NCBI GenBank assembly: GCA_029565675.1
Contig: JAKQNP010000052.1
Coordinates: 1-64,000 of the forward strand
Source: a bacterium
Lineage (GTDB): Bacteria > Zhuqueibacterota > Zhuqueibacteria > Residuimicrobiales > Oceaniaggregativiventaceae
Direction of reading: 5' to 3'
DNA length: 64,000 nucleotides
Of this stretch, positions 26,367 to 36,109 are shown piece after piece (within the stretch, counting starts at the first letter, position 1; each line of letters starts with the position of its first letter). The notes under the pieces are model-generated. The model was not told the DNA's origin. It did not search any database and worked only from the letters and a program-made list of their open reading frames with translations. The position numbers were made by a program, and so were the translations under genes.

Positions 26367-29120
26367 TCACGGATTGCTCGGGCCTGTGCCGTTGTAGACA
26401 TCCAACAGCATGCGGTTGATGATCCCTGCCCAGATATAGGTTTTGTGATAACCAGCCCATTGATCGTCGGGGCTGTAAAATTCCCAAAAATTGTGATCTT
26501 TTTTCAGCTGCGCGATCATGTTGGCTGCGACGCGTTCGGTAAGCTGACGCGCCAGATCGGCATGCCCGTATTGCAGCAAACCGTGGTGGATGAGATAATT
26601 CCATTCCACCCAGACTGGTCCGTTCCAATATCCTTTGGCGTTATAGTAGGAATCGTCGGCTGCCAACGAGGGGACGCCGAAGGGACGCCAGAAACGGGTG
26701 GTATCGGTCAGGGTTTGCAGCAAAAGCTCGGCGCGCTCCTGGTCAACAATGCCGGCCCACAAGGGCAGAAAGCCGATGATTTCGCGCCGTTTCAGATCAT
26801 TGGGAGTTTTCCAGGTAAAATCGTGGTCGTTTTTATCGACATGATAAAAGAAAGCGGTTTCGCTGTCCCAGAAAATCTCGTTGATTTTTGCCGACAGTTC
26901 ATCGGCAAATCGGCGATAGCGCTCGGCTTCCCCGGCATATCCCAATTCATCGGCCATGGCTGCCAGAGCTTTGGCTTCCATTACCAGCATGGTGTTGACG
27001 TCGACACCTTCGAAATGGCTCGGCCAATCCACCTCATCCCATACCGCTACCAGCGCATCGCGCACGCATTCCAGCACAGCGTGGGCACCCCACTCAAACA
27101 GTCCGTCGCCGTCGCTGTCCCGTTGTGAAGTGTAATATTCGAAAAACGCCTTGCTGGAGGCATACATCTCGCGCAGAAAGGCGGCATCGCGGGTAATTTG
27201 ATAGACCATCCAATTCTGCCAGGCATACCAGGGCGCCGAAGAGGTCAGCTGGTTGTTGTGCTCGATGATCTCGTCCAGGTAAGCACCGGTGCGATAGTTG
27301 ATGTAGCCGTTTTCGTACTGTCTTTCTCGATAGATGCGCTGCGAATCCATGGCGCTTTGCGGATCCATATGGGCATAGGCCAACATGGTCAGGCTCTCGT
27401 GAAAAACCTGGCCGCCGTGGCCCCATCCCCAGGTCGGTTCGCGCGAAAAGACATACCAATTGTAGCCGCATCGGTTTTCCGGCGGCAGCATGACCTGGCG
27501 CATCAGCGAATAGGCGCTGTGATAGAGCATCTGAACGTCGGGATCGCTGCAGTTGAGCGCGGGAATCTCGGCGAAGAGTTTTTCATTTTCGTCGACAAAG
27601 GCTGCCAATTCGGTCTCTTTCAGCGCGAGCGCCTTATCGATGGTTTGCCGCCTTTCCTGCTCATCGCGGGCAAAACAGCGCATTTCACGCAGGCGATAGC
27701 GCTCACCCGGTGCCAAACGAAGCGTTTTTTGCGCAGCAATAACGCGGGCAAAATCGGAGACAAAAGTCGTGATCTGATCCGGATATTTGACATCGGTGAG
27801 AAATTCGCTGAGCGCAATATTGGTCACCTCTTCGGTAGGCATGGACATTTGACCATCCGCATAGACAGCGGTGACCACATAGCCGTAAATCTTGTCTTTA
27901 CTGAGATTTTTGTCGGTGAAAAATGTACGCTCGATCCTTTCAGCCAGGCATTCATAGACCCCACCGCTTCGGTAATCGCGGCGATAGACATTGTAGACCG
28001 CTCCGGGTTGTCGCTTCCAGAAAAGCCGAATTTCGGTGCCGTCGCCCCAGACGTCTTTTCTGAATCCCTCGGGATGTGGAGCCGTTGTGACGCGCTGCAA
28101 TTGCATGTCGCGACGAATCTGATCGACGGAATCGATCCCGGTGATCCGGCCCGCAAGCGAGCCGATTTCTCCAGAAGTGCCGCAGGCGAAAATAAGGGTA
28201 TAACGATCGTTGTCTCGCAGATCGCCAAAGTTACCCAATTCGATGCCATAATAACCATTGCCACGGATATTCAAATCCGTCCCCCCCCATCGAGGCGCTG
28301 TTTCAGTCAACAGTCGGGAACGGTCGCCGTTGCGCACCACCATGAAGCGCGCGTCCGGCGATTTTTTTGTGCAGCGTTCGCCCTTGCTGTCCGTCACACG
28401 TCCCCAAAGATAGCAGCGCCGCGGCTTTTGCACATCGACAACCTGAGGCAACTGGATGTTGCCCCACTCGTAACTGCGAAAGCTGGTCACCCGGTCCATG
28501 CTGTCTGAAAAAAGCCAGCCGTCAAGAACATTGGCAACATAAGGCACATCGTGGCTGAGCACCCAACTGTCCGGCAGTTCTTCGTGCTCGAAAAGAACCA
28601 GATCGTTGGATTTTTCCGCCTGGATCTTCTCAAAGGTGCGGTAGGAATTTCGCAAAAAAGTGTAAAAGGTCAGTTCCTTTTTCTGCCGACCGGTATTGGT
28701 GATTTCGATTTCGCGCAGAGCGAGATCGGAACTGTGGGCGAGGAAAAAAACCTGGACTTGCACATCCGGCAAAGGCTCGCAGTCATAGCGGACCAGGTCG
28801 GGATAGGAAGTGGTGATCACCGGCGGGTTGACCATGTCGCTGACGGCATAGACATAATCAGCACCCATCTTAAACGCCATGCACCAGTCACCTGCGGTGT
28901 CGGTGGTAAAGTCGGCCCCCCGGCTGGAGTCATAAAAAACCCATTCAAATCCCTGATCCAAAGTGAACTCGGATCGCTGCAGAGCCGGTGCAAAGGTCGC
29001 AAATATCGGATCGTCTTTGGTCGCGTTCAAATGGGACAAAAACGGTTCCGCGGCATCGCCAACCGAAACAAGGATCAGCAAAATTGACCAGGCAGACAAA
29101 ACAGTCCGAATAAACCTCAT
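26367..29120 (-). CDS. Secreted GH63-like glycosidase with inserted ELGNF-FN3 module
   Basis: A paralogue of the smaller GH63-like protein in the same operon. The N-terminal beta domain (about 25-235) is interrupted by an insertion at about 237-435. This contains an unnamed domain (MVVRNGDRSRLLTETAPRW...YYGIELGNFG) and an FN3-like domain. The beta domain then resumes and the (alpha/alpha)6 catalytic domain fills about 515-910 (REPTWGWGHGGQVFHESL, DGDGLFEWGAHA, YWNGPVWVEWNY). The same inserted pair begins two neighbouring zincin-like proteins. The start is ATG preceded by AGAGGTGG; upstream GTGs are less likely. It should act outside the cytoplasm. Confidence 0.78.
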   Translation of the reverse strand: MRFIRTVLSAWSILLILVSVGDAAEPFLSHLNATKDDPIFATFAPALQRSEFTLDQGFEWVFYDSSRGADFTTDTAGDWCMAFKMGADYVYAVSDMVNPPVITTSYPDLVRYDCEPLPDVQVQVFFLAHSSDLALREIEITNTGRQKKELTFYTFLRNSYRTFEKIQAEKSNDLVLFEHEELPDSWVLSHDVPYVANVLDGWLFSDSMDRVTSFRSYEWGNIQLPQVVDVQKPRRCYLWGRVTDSKGERCTKKSPDARFMVVRNGDRSRLLTETAPRWGGTDLNIRGNGYYGIELGNFGDLRDNDRYTLIFACGTSGEIGSLAGRITGIDSVDQIRRDMQLQRVTTAPHPEGFRKDVWGDGTEIRLFWKRQPGAVYNVYRRDYRSGGVYECLAERIERTFFTDKNLSKDKIYGYVVTAVYADGQMSMPTEEVTNIALSEFLTDVKYPDQITTFVSDFARVIAAQKTLRLAPGERYRLREMRCFARDEQERRQTIDKALALKETELAAFVDENEKLFAEIPALNCSDPDVQMLYHSAYSLMRQVMLPPENRCGYNWYVFSREPTWGWGHGGQVFHESLTMLAYAHMDPQSAMDSQRIYRERQYENGYINYRTGAYLDEIIEHNNQLTSSAPWYAWQNWMVYQITRDAAFLREMYASSKAFFEYYTSQRDSDGDGLFEWGAHAVLECVRDALVAVWDEVDWPSHFEGVDVNTMLVMEAKALAAMADELGYAGEAERYRRFADELSAKINEIFWDSETAFFYHVDKNDHDFTWKTPNDLKRREIIGFLPLWAGIVDQERAELLLQTLTDTTRFWRPFGVPSLAADDSYYNAKGYWNGPVWVEWNYLIHHGLLQYGHADLARQLTERVAANMIAQLKKDHNFWEFYSPDDQWAGYHKTYIWAGIINRMLLDVYNGTGPSNP

Positions 29121-29132
29121 GATCACCACCTC

Positions 29133-31880
29133 TTATTTCACCAGACTCATTTTTTTAACCGCTGTTTCGCCCTTTGTATCGACAAGCCGATAAAAATAGA
29201 TGCCATTGGCTGCCGGTTTGCCGAATGCATCCGTGCCATCCCACTCGATCTGATGCAAGCCAGAGCTCAAACGCGAATGAATGAGCGTTTTAACATGGCG
29301 GCCCGCCAAGTCAAAAACCGACAAATCGACGAATTCCGATTGCGGCAGGTGGAATTCGATTCGAGTGCACGGATTAAAGGGGTTTGGATAGTTTTGTTGC
29401 AAATGCAGCTGTTCCGGCACTGCAGCCGGATCCTGCAGAGCGACCGCTGCAGAGCTTTGCAGGCTGAACTCCACAAATTCATACAGGTCAAAGGTGGTCG
29501 CCCAGTTGCTTGAATTGCCGTTTACATTGTGGTAGATAATATTCAAGGCGATCTTGTCGCCGGCATTCAGATCGAGACCGGCATAGGTCGATCGGGGGAT
29601 CGCCATCTCGATCTGCGACACCGGCGAGCTGCAGGTGGTCTGCAGGAGCACCTGCGACGGATCGATGACCCGGCGTTTGAATTTGGCGGCATAGGCGGCA
29701 TCGGTATCCCACATGCCTCCCGCTCCACCTTGAGAAAGTGAATAATTCTTGACTTCTGTGCCGGCATCCCAGGATTGAAACGAGTGAAAACCGTTCGACG
29801 TCGGGTAGATCGAGATTACGGTGTTGCCCGATGACCACCACCAACCGTCGGCATCAAAATCGAAAAAGAGCTCGGGAGTGGCGATAACCGGCAACTTGAG
29901 AGCGATATAGAGCCGTTCCGCATCGTATGCCAAATAGAGTTCAGGAGCAAAATCGCTCTGCCGGTAGGCGGCAAAAGCAGTGGCACAGGTCCACCCTTCC
30001 TCGATAACCCCGTCGACAACAGGCGAAAAAAACGGCACCTCTGTTCGTACCGGATAACGCGGATAAGCATCCTGCCCGTCCGGCAAACCATCGCCATCGC
30101 TATCCGCGCACGCTGGATCGCTGCCCCGATAGATACCGTCGAGCGCCTCCTGCCGGTCATCGAGGCCGTCGGCATCGGTGTCGTGCTTGTGCGGATCGCT
30201 TAAGAAGCGCTTTTCATCCAAAGGCAAGCGCGGATCCTCGTCCGGAAACCGATCGCCGTCCGCATCAGCGGTTTCGTAAAGATCTCCCCATTCGGTCAGC
30301 AACTCTTCATAGGCTTGAAAATGGCGAAACATTTTGCCCTGAAAACTGAAATGCTCCCCACAGGCAACCGGAAAAGCCCATGGCACATCCCCGTGGTAGA
30401 ATTCGGGATAGCCATTGGTATCGTAAAGCGCATCCAGCGCATGTTGCACCTCGTGGACAAAGATCCAGGTGAGTCCCATGTTGGCGGAATCGTGACGTTC
30501 CGGGTACCGCACACCCGTAGACACCGGCCAATGGGTGTGGGAAAATCCGGTTGCGCGTTGCGGACCGGGCAGGTTCAAAACCGGCGTACCCACCGACCAG
30601 TAGCCGTTGATTGCAGGCATGATGCGAAACATCACATCGTATTGGGTGTTGATCACTCCCAGAGTTTGTAAATCCCCGGCCGCTTGCTGAAAGTAGAGGC
30701 CGTTGGGATCGCTGTAGCTCTTGTACTCGTCGATTTCATAGTAAAAGAGTTCCATATTGAGCTTGAAACCCGAATTGATCCAATAAAAAAGACGCGCCTT
30801 TTCGATCATATGGCGGATATCGGCAACCGCGGCGGCGTCGATTTTGCCGCGATTGGTGTTTTTGTAGATCAGAACTGCAGTTTTCAGGTTGGCATAGGTG
30901 TAAAGGCCGGCATTGGGACCCGTGGTCTTAACCAGAAGCTCCTGCGATTCGCCGTATTCCTCAACAGCAGAGATTCGACCTTTTACAATATACCGATATT
31001 CGGTGTCCGGAGAAAGCCGGGTATCGGTATAGACCGTATCGAGACCGGTAAAGGCAATCGGACCACCCGGATAATCGCCCGAGGTTGAGCGATAGATGTT
31101 ATAGCCTGTAATTTTTTCACCAGAAACCGCTGACCAACAAAGGGTGACATTGCGCGTGCCAGGTACGGACGACAAATTGAGGGATTGATGGAAGCGGAAC
31201 ACATCCGCCGAAGGCATGCTCAGCAGACCTTCGGCATTGACGGCAAACAGAATATATCCGTAACGGGCATCTCCGGCAACATCGCTGTCGATAAAATGGT
31301 CGGCATCGATGCCCTCGGCCAGCAGCTGGTACTCCATACGCGATCTGCCGTCCGCCAAGGTATCAGCCAGATCTCGGCGATAGAGAGCATACGTCATCTG
31401 GACATCGCGGCGCCACTCTATCCGGTTGGTACCGTTTGCCAGCGCTGACAAGCGGATATCTTGTGGCGACGGCGGGATGTTCTTTTTCTCCAGATAGAGC
31501 AAAAGCGGAAAGCGATGCCAGGGCAGCGCAAATACCCGTTCGCTGAGCATGCCCTGTTGGCCGGAGATAGCGGAAGTGAACAGAACACTGACCGTGTCTC
31601 CTGTTTGAACGGCGGTTGTAAAATTTCCCAATTCGACCCCGAATACTCCTTTCCCGTTGATGTTCGGGTCGGTGTTCGGCTTCCATCTCGGAGCATCATG
31701 GGTGAGAATTCGGCTTCGATCATGGTTCATAAAAACGATATAACCCGCATTCGGGGGCTGGTCTTTGCAAACCGAACCATCCTGTGAATAGACAAGATTT
31801 TCATAATAGATCAAATCATCTGTCTGGGCAAATCCCCAGGCGAAGCATAGACACAAAAACAAAATGATGTTGTTCTTCAT
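29133..31880 (-). CDS. Secreted T9SS zincin-like protein with ELGNF module, TSP3 repeats and CBM9-like domain
   Basis: A 915-residue protein. Signal peptide 1-19; ELGNF domain about 24-115; two FN3-like domains about 125-320; a putative metalloprotease domain about 325-535 with HEVQH at 476-480 (HExxH). Calcium-binding thrombospondin type 3-like repeats follow at about 538-610 (DTDADGLDD, DSDGDGLPDGQDAYP), then a CBM9-like carbohydrate-binding domain at about 612-805. The last 90 residues are a sorting domain (QQNYPNPFNPCTR...KMSLVK). GAGGT precedes the ATG. It may attack the peptide part of a glycoprotein while anchored to its sugar. Protease activity is inferred from the motif only. Confidence 0.75.
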   Translation of the reverse strand: MKNNIILFLCLCFAWGFAQTDDLIYYENLVYSQDGSVCKDQPPNAGYIVFMNHDRSRILTHDAPRWKPNTDPNINGKGVFGVELGNFTTAVQTGDTVSVLFTSAISGQQGMLSERVFALPWHRFPLLLYLEKKNIPPSPQDIRLSALANGTNRIEWRRDVQMTYALYRRDLADTLADGRSRMEYQLLAEGIDADHFIDSDVAGDARYGYILFAVNAEGLLSMPSADVFRFHQSLNLSSVPGTRNVTLCWSAVSGEKITGYNIYRSTSGDYPGGPIAFTGLDTVYTDTRLSPDTEYRYIVKGRISAVEEYGESQELLVKTTGPNAGLYTYANLKTAVLIYKNTNRGKIDAAAVADIRHMIEKARLFYWINSGFKLNMELFYYEIDEYKSYSDPNGLYFQQAAGDLQTLGVINTQYDVMFRIMPAINGYWSVGTPVLNLPGPQRATGFSHTHWPVSTGVRYPERHDSANMGLTWIFVHEVQHALDALYDTNGYPEFYHGDVPWAFPVACGEHFSFQGKMFRHFQAYEELLTEWGDLYETADADGDRFPDEDPRLPLDEKRFLSDPHKHDTDADGLDDRQEALDGIYRGSDPACADSDGDGLPDGQDAYPRYPVRTEVPFFSPVVDGVIEEGWTCATAFAAYRQSDFAPELYLAYDAERLYIALKLPVIATPELFFDFDADGWWWSSGNTVISIYPTSNGFHSFQSWDAGTEVKNYSLSQGGAGGMWDTDAAYAAKFKRRVIDPSQVLLQTTCSSPVSQIEMAIPRSTYAGLDLNAGDKIALNIIYHNVNGNSSNWATTFDLYEFVEFSLQSSAAVALQDPAAVPEQLHLQQNYPNPFNPCTRIEFHLPQSEFVDLSVFDLAGRHVKTLIHSRLSSGLHQIEWDGTDAFGKPAANGIYFYRLVDTKGETAVKKMSLVK

Positions 31881-31887
31881 ACAAACC

Positions 31888-32667
31888 TCAAAGATTCAAC
31901 CATGCGGAAATGGTCATCCAAACACCCAAACCAATGATGATGACCGATCCGATGATCGGAATGATGTGAATACGATTGTCAAGGAGTTGGTGTTGCAAGA
32001 GATGAGAAGCCTTGATCATGATCACCCCGATAGCGGTCAGGACAGCAGCCAGCCCGAGGCTGAAAACTACGATGATCGCCAGACCCAGGGCGATCTTGTG
32101 CAGGGAAATCGCCAGGAACAAAATAACCAGGGCTTTCGGACAGGGAACGATACCGCTTGACACGCCCAGCAATACGGTTTTCTTGAAACCCAATTTTCCG
32201 TCCGCGTTCGGAAAAGGATGAGAGTTTGAATGGGGATGGGTATGGACAGAGGTATGGGTATGCGGGTGATCAGAGCTGTGCACATGGGAATGGGCTGTTC
32301 CCTTTTTCCAGTTCGCCATCCGTGTCACGAGCAGCCACAAACCGATCAACAGAATCAGAAGGCCTGAAACGAGCGATATATATTTGTTGAGCGTTTCAGA
32401 CCAAAAAAAATCGGTCAATACCAGAGCGATCAAGCCAATTGCAAAAACACTGAGCACATGCGAAAGTGTGAAGCCGATCGTCAGAATCAAAACATCCTTC
32501 AAACGGCCTTTGGTGCCGATCAGATAGGCGGCCATCAAAGACTTGCCGTGCCCCGGGCCGAGAGCGTGGAAGGCTCCGATGACAAAAGCTGCCGCCAAAA
32601 CGATTAGCAGCGTCAACGGTTCCAGACCTTCGGAATAGAGAACTTTATTGATAGTGTCTTGACTCAT
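31888..32667 (-). CDS. NicO-family nickel/cobalt transporter
   Basis: An inner-membrane protein with about six to seven helices. FHALGPGHGKS near the N-terminus and GVSSGIVPCPKALVIL in the second half are NicO/RcnA family motifs for divalent metal transport. Between them lies a cytosolic or periplasmic loop with about ten histidines (about 123-152) that probably binds metal. It overlaps the upstream EF-hand protein gene by 23 bases and lies between two genes for putative zinc-dependent secreted proteins. Direction of transport and metal are not readable. Confidence 0.88.
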   Translation of the reverse strand: MSQDTINKVLYSEGLEPLTLLIVLAAAFVIGAFHALGPGHGKSLMAAYLIGTKGRLKDVLILTIGFTLSHVLSVFAIGLIALVLTDFFWSETLNKYISLVSGLLILLIGLWLLVTRMANWKKGTAHSHVHSSDHPHTHTSVHTHPHSNSHPFPNADGKLGFKKTVLLGVSSGIVPCPKALVILFLAISLHKIALGLAIIVVFSLGLAAVLTAIGVIMIKASHLLQHQLLDNRIHIIPIIGSVIIIGLGVWMTISAWLNL

Positions 32668-33424
32668 GACCCTCTTTCACTGAAAATGAGATACGCATCT
32701 TGGGATAGCTGGACTCGTGCATTTGCAGCAAAGTCTGATCATAAAAGACACCGGAAAGGGTTACCATTTCCGCTTTTCTTCGAATATATCCCGGGAATGC
32801 GGAGACAAATCGAAAAGGATCAGTGGTATGCATCTTGAATTGCAGCACACGGCCGATGGCTTTTTCCTGCTCCCGGCTAAACTCAACTTCTTCCTGAGCC
32901 AGGGAGATCAGCAATGATCCATTCACAAAAAACATTTTAGGCGGAATCGAGAGGTGGTGTTCGCCGCTGGTGCAGCTGTCGATTGCCGTCTGAAAACGCA
33001 TGCGAACTTGCAGCGAAGGTGCCAGCAGGCTGTCCTGCTGAATCGACGGAAATTCGACCTGCACACAGGTGAAATAAATCGAAGCGGTATCGAGCGCCAC
33101 CGCATGGCTCTCGAGTTCCATGTTCAGCCGGGTTTTGTAGCGGCTGGAGAATGAGTCGATCTCGGCATCGCTCAGCCGAGAATCCTTATCGGTGTCGATC
33201 ATCAATTTGATGTGCGGAACGATCTGGCCGAGATACTCACTGCGATAGTCGAGCACCAGCAGGCCGGGAATCAGTTGTGCAGCGATGGTGTCTTTGATCT
33301 CTTCCGGGCATTCCGACAGCGTATAGTAATGGGCCGAAACCGTGGCAACCGGTCCAAAGCACAAGATCAGCACCAGCAAAATCCATAGACCTCTATAAAT
33401 TTTTTGGTTGGGACGATTATACAT
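32645..33424 (-). CDS. Exported EF-hand-like companion of NicO transporter
   Basis: A 259-residue protein with an N-terminal signal or anchor segment (LWILLVLILCFGPVATVSA). An EF-hand-like loop, DTDKDSRLSDAE, lies at about 77-88. The rest looks like a periplasmic beta-rich domain. Proteins of this type are often encoded just before NicO or HupE-type metal transporters, and the 23-base overlap with the transporter gene supports joint function. A metal-handling role is inferred. Confidence 0.65.
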   Translation of the reverse strand: MYNRPNQKIYRGLWILLVLILCFGPVATVSAHYYTLSECPEEIKDTIAAQLIPGLLVLDYRSEYLGQIVPHIKLMIDTDKDSRLSDAEIDSFSSRYKTRLNMELESHAVALDTASIYFTCVQVEFPSIQQDSLLAPSLQVRMRFQTAIDSCTSGEHHLSIPPKMFFVNGSLLISLAQEEVEFSREQEKAIGRVLQFKMHTTDPFRFVSAFPGYIRRKAEMVTLSGVFYDQTLLQMHESSYPKMRISFSVKEGHESRHYQ

Positions 33425-33448
33425 CCGCTGGTATCCTTTGTAGAATTT

Positions 33449-36100
33449 TTATCGCAGCAACAAGATCTTGCGAAATTCTGTTATCTGTTCGCTTTGCAGC
33501 ACAGAGAAATAGAGACCGGACGGCAATTCGGTTGTCCACTGGATCCGATGAGAGCCGGCGGACAGGTGTCGGTCCACGAGTGTCGCCACCAACTGTCCCG
33601 CGAGATTGTAAACAGACAGTGTAGTTTTTCCGTTGCGCGGCAAGGTAAAGCGAAATTCAGTGGTACCATTGAAGGGATTGGGAGCGTTTTGTTGGAATGA
33701 AAAACGGCAGGCCGAATCCCCTACACTGTCGATGCCGACGCCGGTTTGCGGAATCGAGTACCAACGGCAAATCGCTAGTGTATAGCGAGCCGAGTCCACT
33801 TCACCGCGCCAATAGGCGACGTTAAAGTCACAAATGTCCATAAATTCATAGGCCACTCTTTCCGGCAGAGCGATGCGCAACAACAGCGAGGCGTTGGTTC
33901 CGACGACGTGAGGTGCGTCGGAATAGAGCGTTGAAAAAGGATTTTCCGCATTCAAGTCCGTATGATACTCGGGTGAGACACGATGTGGAAAGCGAAAGAT
34001 CCCCTCCGCATCGGTTTTGGCCTTGAATTTTGCCTTGTTCGGCACGACGTTGTCCTGTTTCTGGTAAATCCACACATCGGCATCGGCAACAGGAATACCT
34101 GAGGGGTCCACAACCAGCAGCAAATTTTCTGTGGGAATATCGGCGAGATACTCGCCGTAAAAACCGCGCCGTTTGGCCAGATTGCGCGCCAGGGCACCGG
34201 CGGAATGGTCCGAAAATCCGGCACGGAAGTCCGAATGCATCAGTGCTTTCTGCCGGCTGGAGTAGTACAGGACCTCAAAGACGATCGGCGTCAGCGGTAT
34301 TCTTGCGCCCGTGCGCGGTTCGATTACCTGCACCTGATGGAGATGGACATCCTGGTTGTAGAGATCGATCAAGCCGAGCTGATGGCCGAGTTCATGCAAC
34401 AACGCCCAATCGATGCCGCCTTCGTTTTGCAGTACTGTTGTTTTAAAATAGTCATAGCTGTCGTTATCGCCCATGAATCCCCATTGACCATCCCAAAGCA
34501 TGGCGTCAGGCGCATGCGTGCCGCCTGAAGGCAATTCCCCGCGTTGATAGTAACTGACGGTGTCAAGAAAAACCGATTCAAATACCGCTTGTTCTCCCTG
34601 AGGATAATCCGCTTCGCGAATGAACCGGTTCAGATAGTCCAGATGGTAACGCGACCAATCTTCAAAAGAGTACGAGCCGACGGGATTGAGATGGGTATCG
34701 AACAGCTTCTTTATCGGTTCCTCGACATGAAAATGAAACGACAATGCGTTGCTGCGAATGGTCAGCATGTCATTTTGTTCTGTCATCTGATCGTCCGTGC
34801 CGACGAGCCGGCAGGTGATCGATTTCGGCGTCTGGGGCCAGGGCAACTGAATCGTTGAACGTCCTTTCTGCCCGGCCAACAATCCGGATTGGTTTTCGGT
34901 TTTGACCACAAGTGAATCGACAGACCATTCGATTGCAAATGCAGAAACCGCAGCGCCGCCCTTGTTCTGAAAAGTCGCTGTAAAAGTGACGAGCTCTCCG
35001 GCTATCGGAGCGTGTTTGAGGTTAAGAGTCGACGGATCAATTCGTGGATTGTAACCGGATGGCTCATAAATGACAGAGAAACGAGGGTATTTGGGCGATC
35101 GCGAGAGAAACAAGAGATCCAGATCGCTCAGATTCGCGACTGGCGGCTCGGCCACAACCTGAATCGTTGCCGGGTCGCTGGCATTGCCGGCGGTATTGAC
35201 AGCCACGATTTGGAAACGATATGAAGCGAACAGCTCGACGGATTGCTGATAACTCGGGTTTCCGTTTTCGCTCAGCAGCGAAACTTCTGCAACTGAATCG
35301 CGATAAACGCGAAATATCACATTTTCCTGATCCGGATGAAACCACGACAGAGCAAGAGTTGTGTCTGATCCGATTTCCACTGCAGTCTGGATGTCGCTGA
35401 CAGGCTCAGGAAAATCGATCTGCGGGCCAGAATGACGGCCCAGAATTCCGTCTTCTCGCGCCAGAAGGATATAGCGGTGCCGGCCGGTCTGACAGGTTGA
35501 ATCGATAAAACTCGATTGCACCAGGCGGGCGGCGATCCGTTCGTAAATATGGGGATCGATGCCGTTCGGCAAAAGAGGTTTGACCGTGCTGCGGAAAAGA
35601 TCGTATTGAACACCCACTTGCACGCGCCACTGCAGGTGCCGGTGACCGGCAGCATCGATAGTCAGGGAGAAATCTTCCACGGCCGCTGGCAGATCCTGGT
35701 GATGCAAAATCAGGTGCATTGGCCAGCGCTGCCAGGGAATCGAAGCGACGACATCCAAGGCGACGACCTGCTCTTCGGTGGCAAAACAGGAAAAAACCGT
35801 GTGCACCGTATCGCCGGGCTGCAGCGAGGGTTGGACAAAATTGCCCAATTCGACACCGAAATAGCCCTTGCCGCTGATGTTCTCGTCTCGGCTTTCGCTC
35901 CAACGGGGAGCATTTTCAAAGAGCACATGTGAAGTATCTCGGTTGATAAAGACCAAAAATTGTGCTTCCGGCTGGCGGTATTCGCACAATTGCTTGTTTT
36001 GATGAGCGATGAAATTGAGAAAATAGAGAAAATCAGAACCTAGCACAAAAACAGGAACAGCACTGATTAGAAAGCAACAGAAAAAAAACAACCTCTTCAA
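33449..36100 (-). CDS. Secreted T9SS metzincin-like protein with ELGNF module and CARDB domain
   Basis: About 883 residues. After the signal peptide come an ELGNF domain (about 25-115), two FN3-like domains (about 120-320) and a CARDB-like adhesion domain (about 360-450). A putative metalloprotease domain (about 455-650) carries HELGHQLGLID, the HExxH plus downstream Gly/Asp pattern of metzincin-type enzymes. An Ig-like/carboxypeptidase-regulatory-like domain (about 660-750) and a sorting domain (APNPFNGT...KILLLR) follow. I favour the TTG start because AGGTGG stands at the right distance; a GTG nine bases upstream directly follows the porV-like stop. The substrate is unknown. Confidence 0.75.
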   Translation of the reverse strand: MKRLFFFCCFLISAVPVFVLGSDFLYFLNFIAHQNKQLCEYRQPEAQFLVFINRDTSHVLFENAPRWSESRDENISGKGYFGVELGNFVQPSLQPGDTVHTVFSCFATEEQVVALDVVASIPWQRWPMHLILHHQDLPAAVEDFSLTIDAAGHRHLQWRVQVGVQYDLFRSTVKPLLPNGIDPHIYERIAARLVQSSFIDSTCQTGRHRYILLAREDGILGRHSGPQIDFPEPVSDIQTAVEIGSDTTLALSWFHPDQENVIFRVYRDSVAEVSLLSENGNPSYQQSVELFASYRFQIVAVNTAGNASDPATIQVVAEPPVANLSDLDLLFLSRSPKYPRFSVIYEPSGYNPRIDPSTLNLKHAPIAGELVTFTATFQNKGGAAVSAFAIEWSVDSLVVKTENQSGLLAGQKGRSTIQLPWPQTPKSITCRLVGTDDQMTEQNDMLTIRSNALSFHFHVEEPIKKLFDTHLNPVGSYSFEDWSRYHLDYLNRFIREADYPQGEQAVFESVFLDTVSYYQRGELPSGGTHAPDAMLWDGQWGFMGDNDSYDYFKTTVLQNEGGIDWALLHELGHQLGLIDLYNQDVHLHQVQVIEPRTGARIPLTPIVFEVLYYSSRQKALMHSDFRAGFSDHSAGALARNLAKRRGFYGEYLADIPTENLLLVVDPSGIPVADADVWIYQKQDNVVPNKAKFKAKTDAEGIFRFPHRVSPEYHTDLNAENPFSTLYSDAPHVVGTNASLLLRIALPERVAYEFMDICDFNVAYWRGEVDSARYTLAICRWYSIPQTGVGIDSVGDSACRFSFQQNAPNPFNGTTEFRFTLPRNGKTTLSVYNLAGQLVATLVDRHLSAGSHRIQWTTELPSGLYFSVLQSEQITEFRKILLLR

Positions 36101-36109
36101 AATATCCAC

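Noticed and set aside
27198-28508. A 436-codon open frame antisense to the larger GH63-like gene
   Set aside because: It is the complement of a clearly coding gene in GC-rich DNA, without family motifs, and lies wholly inside it.
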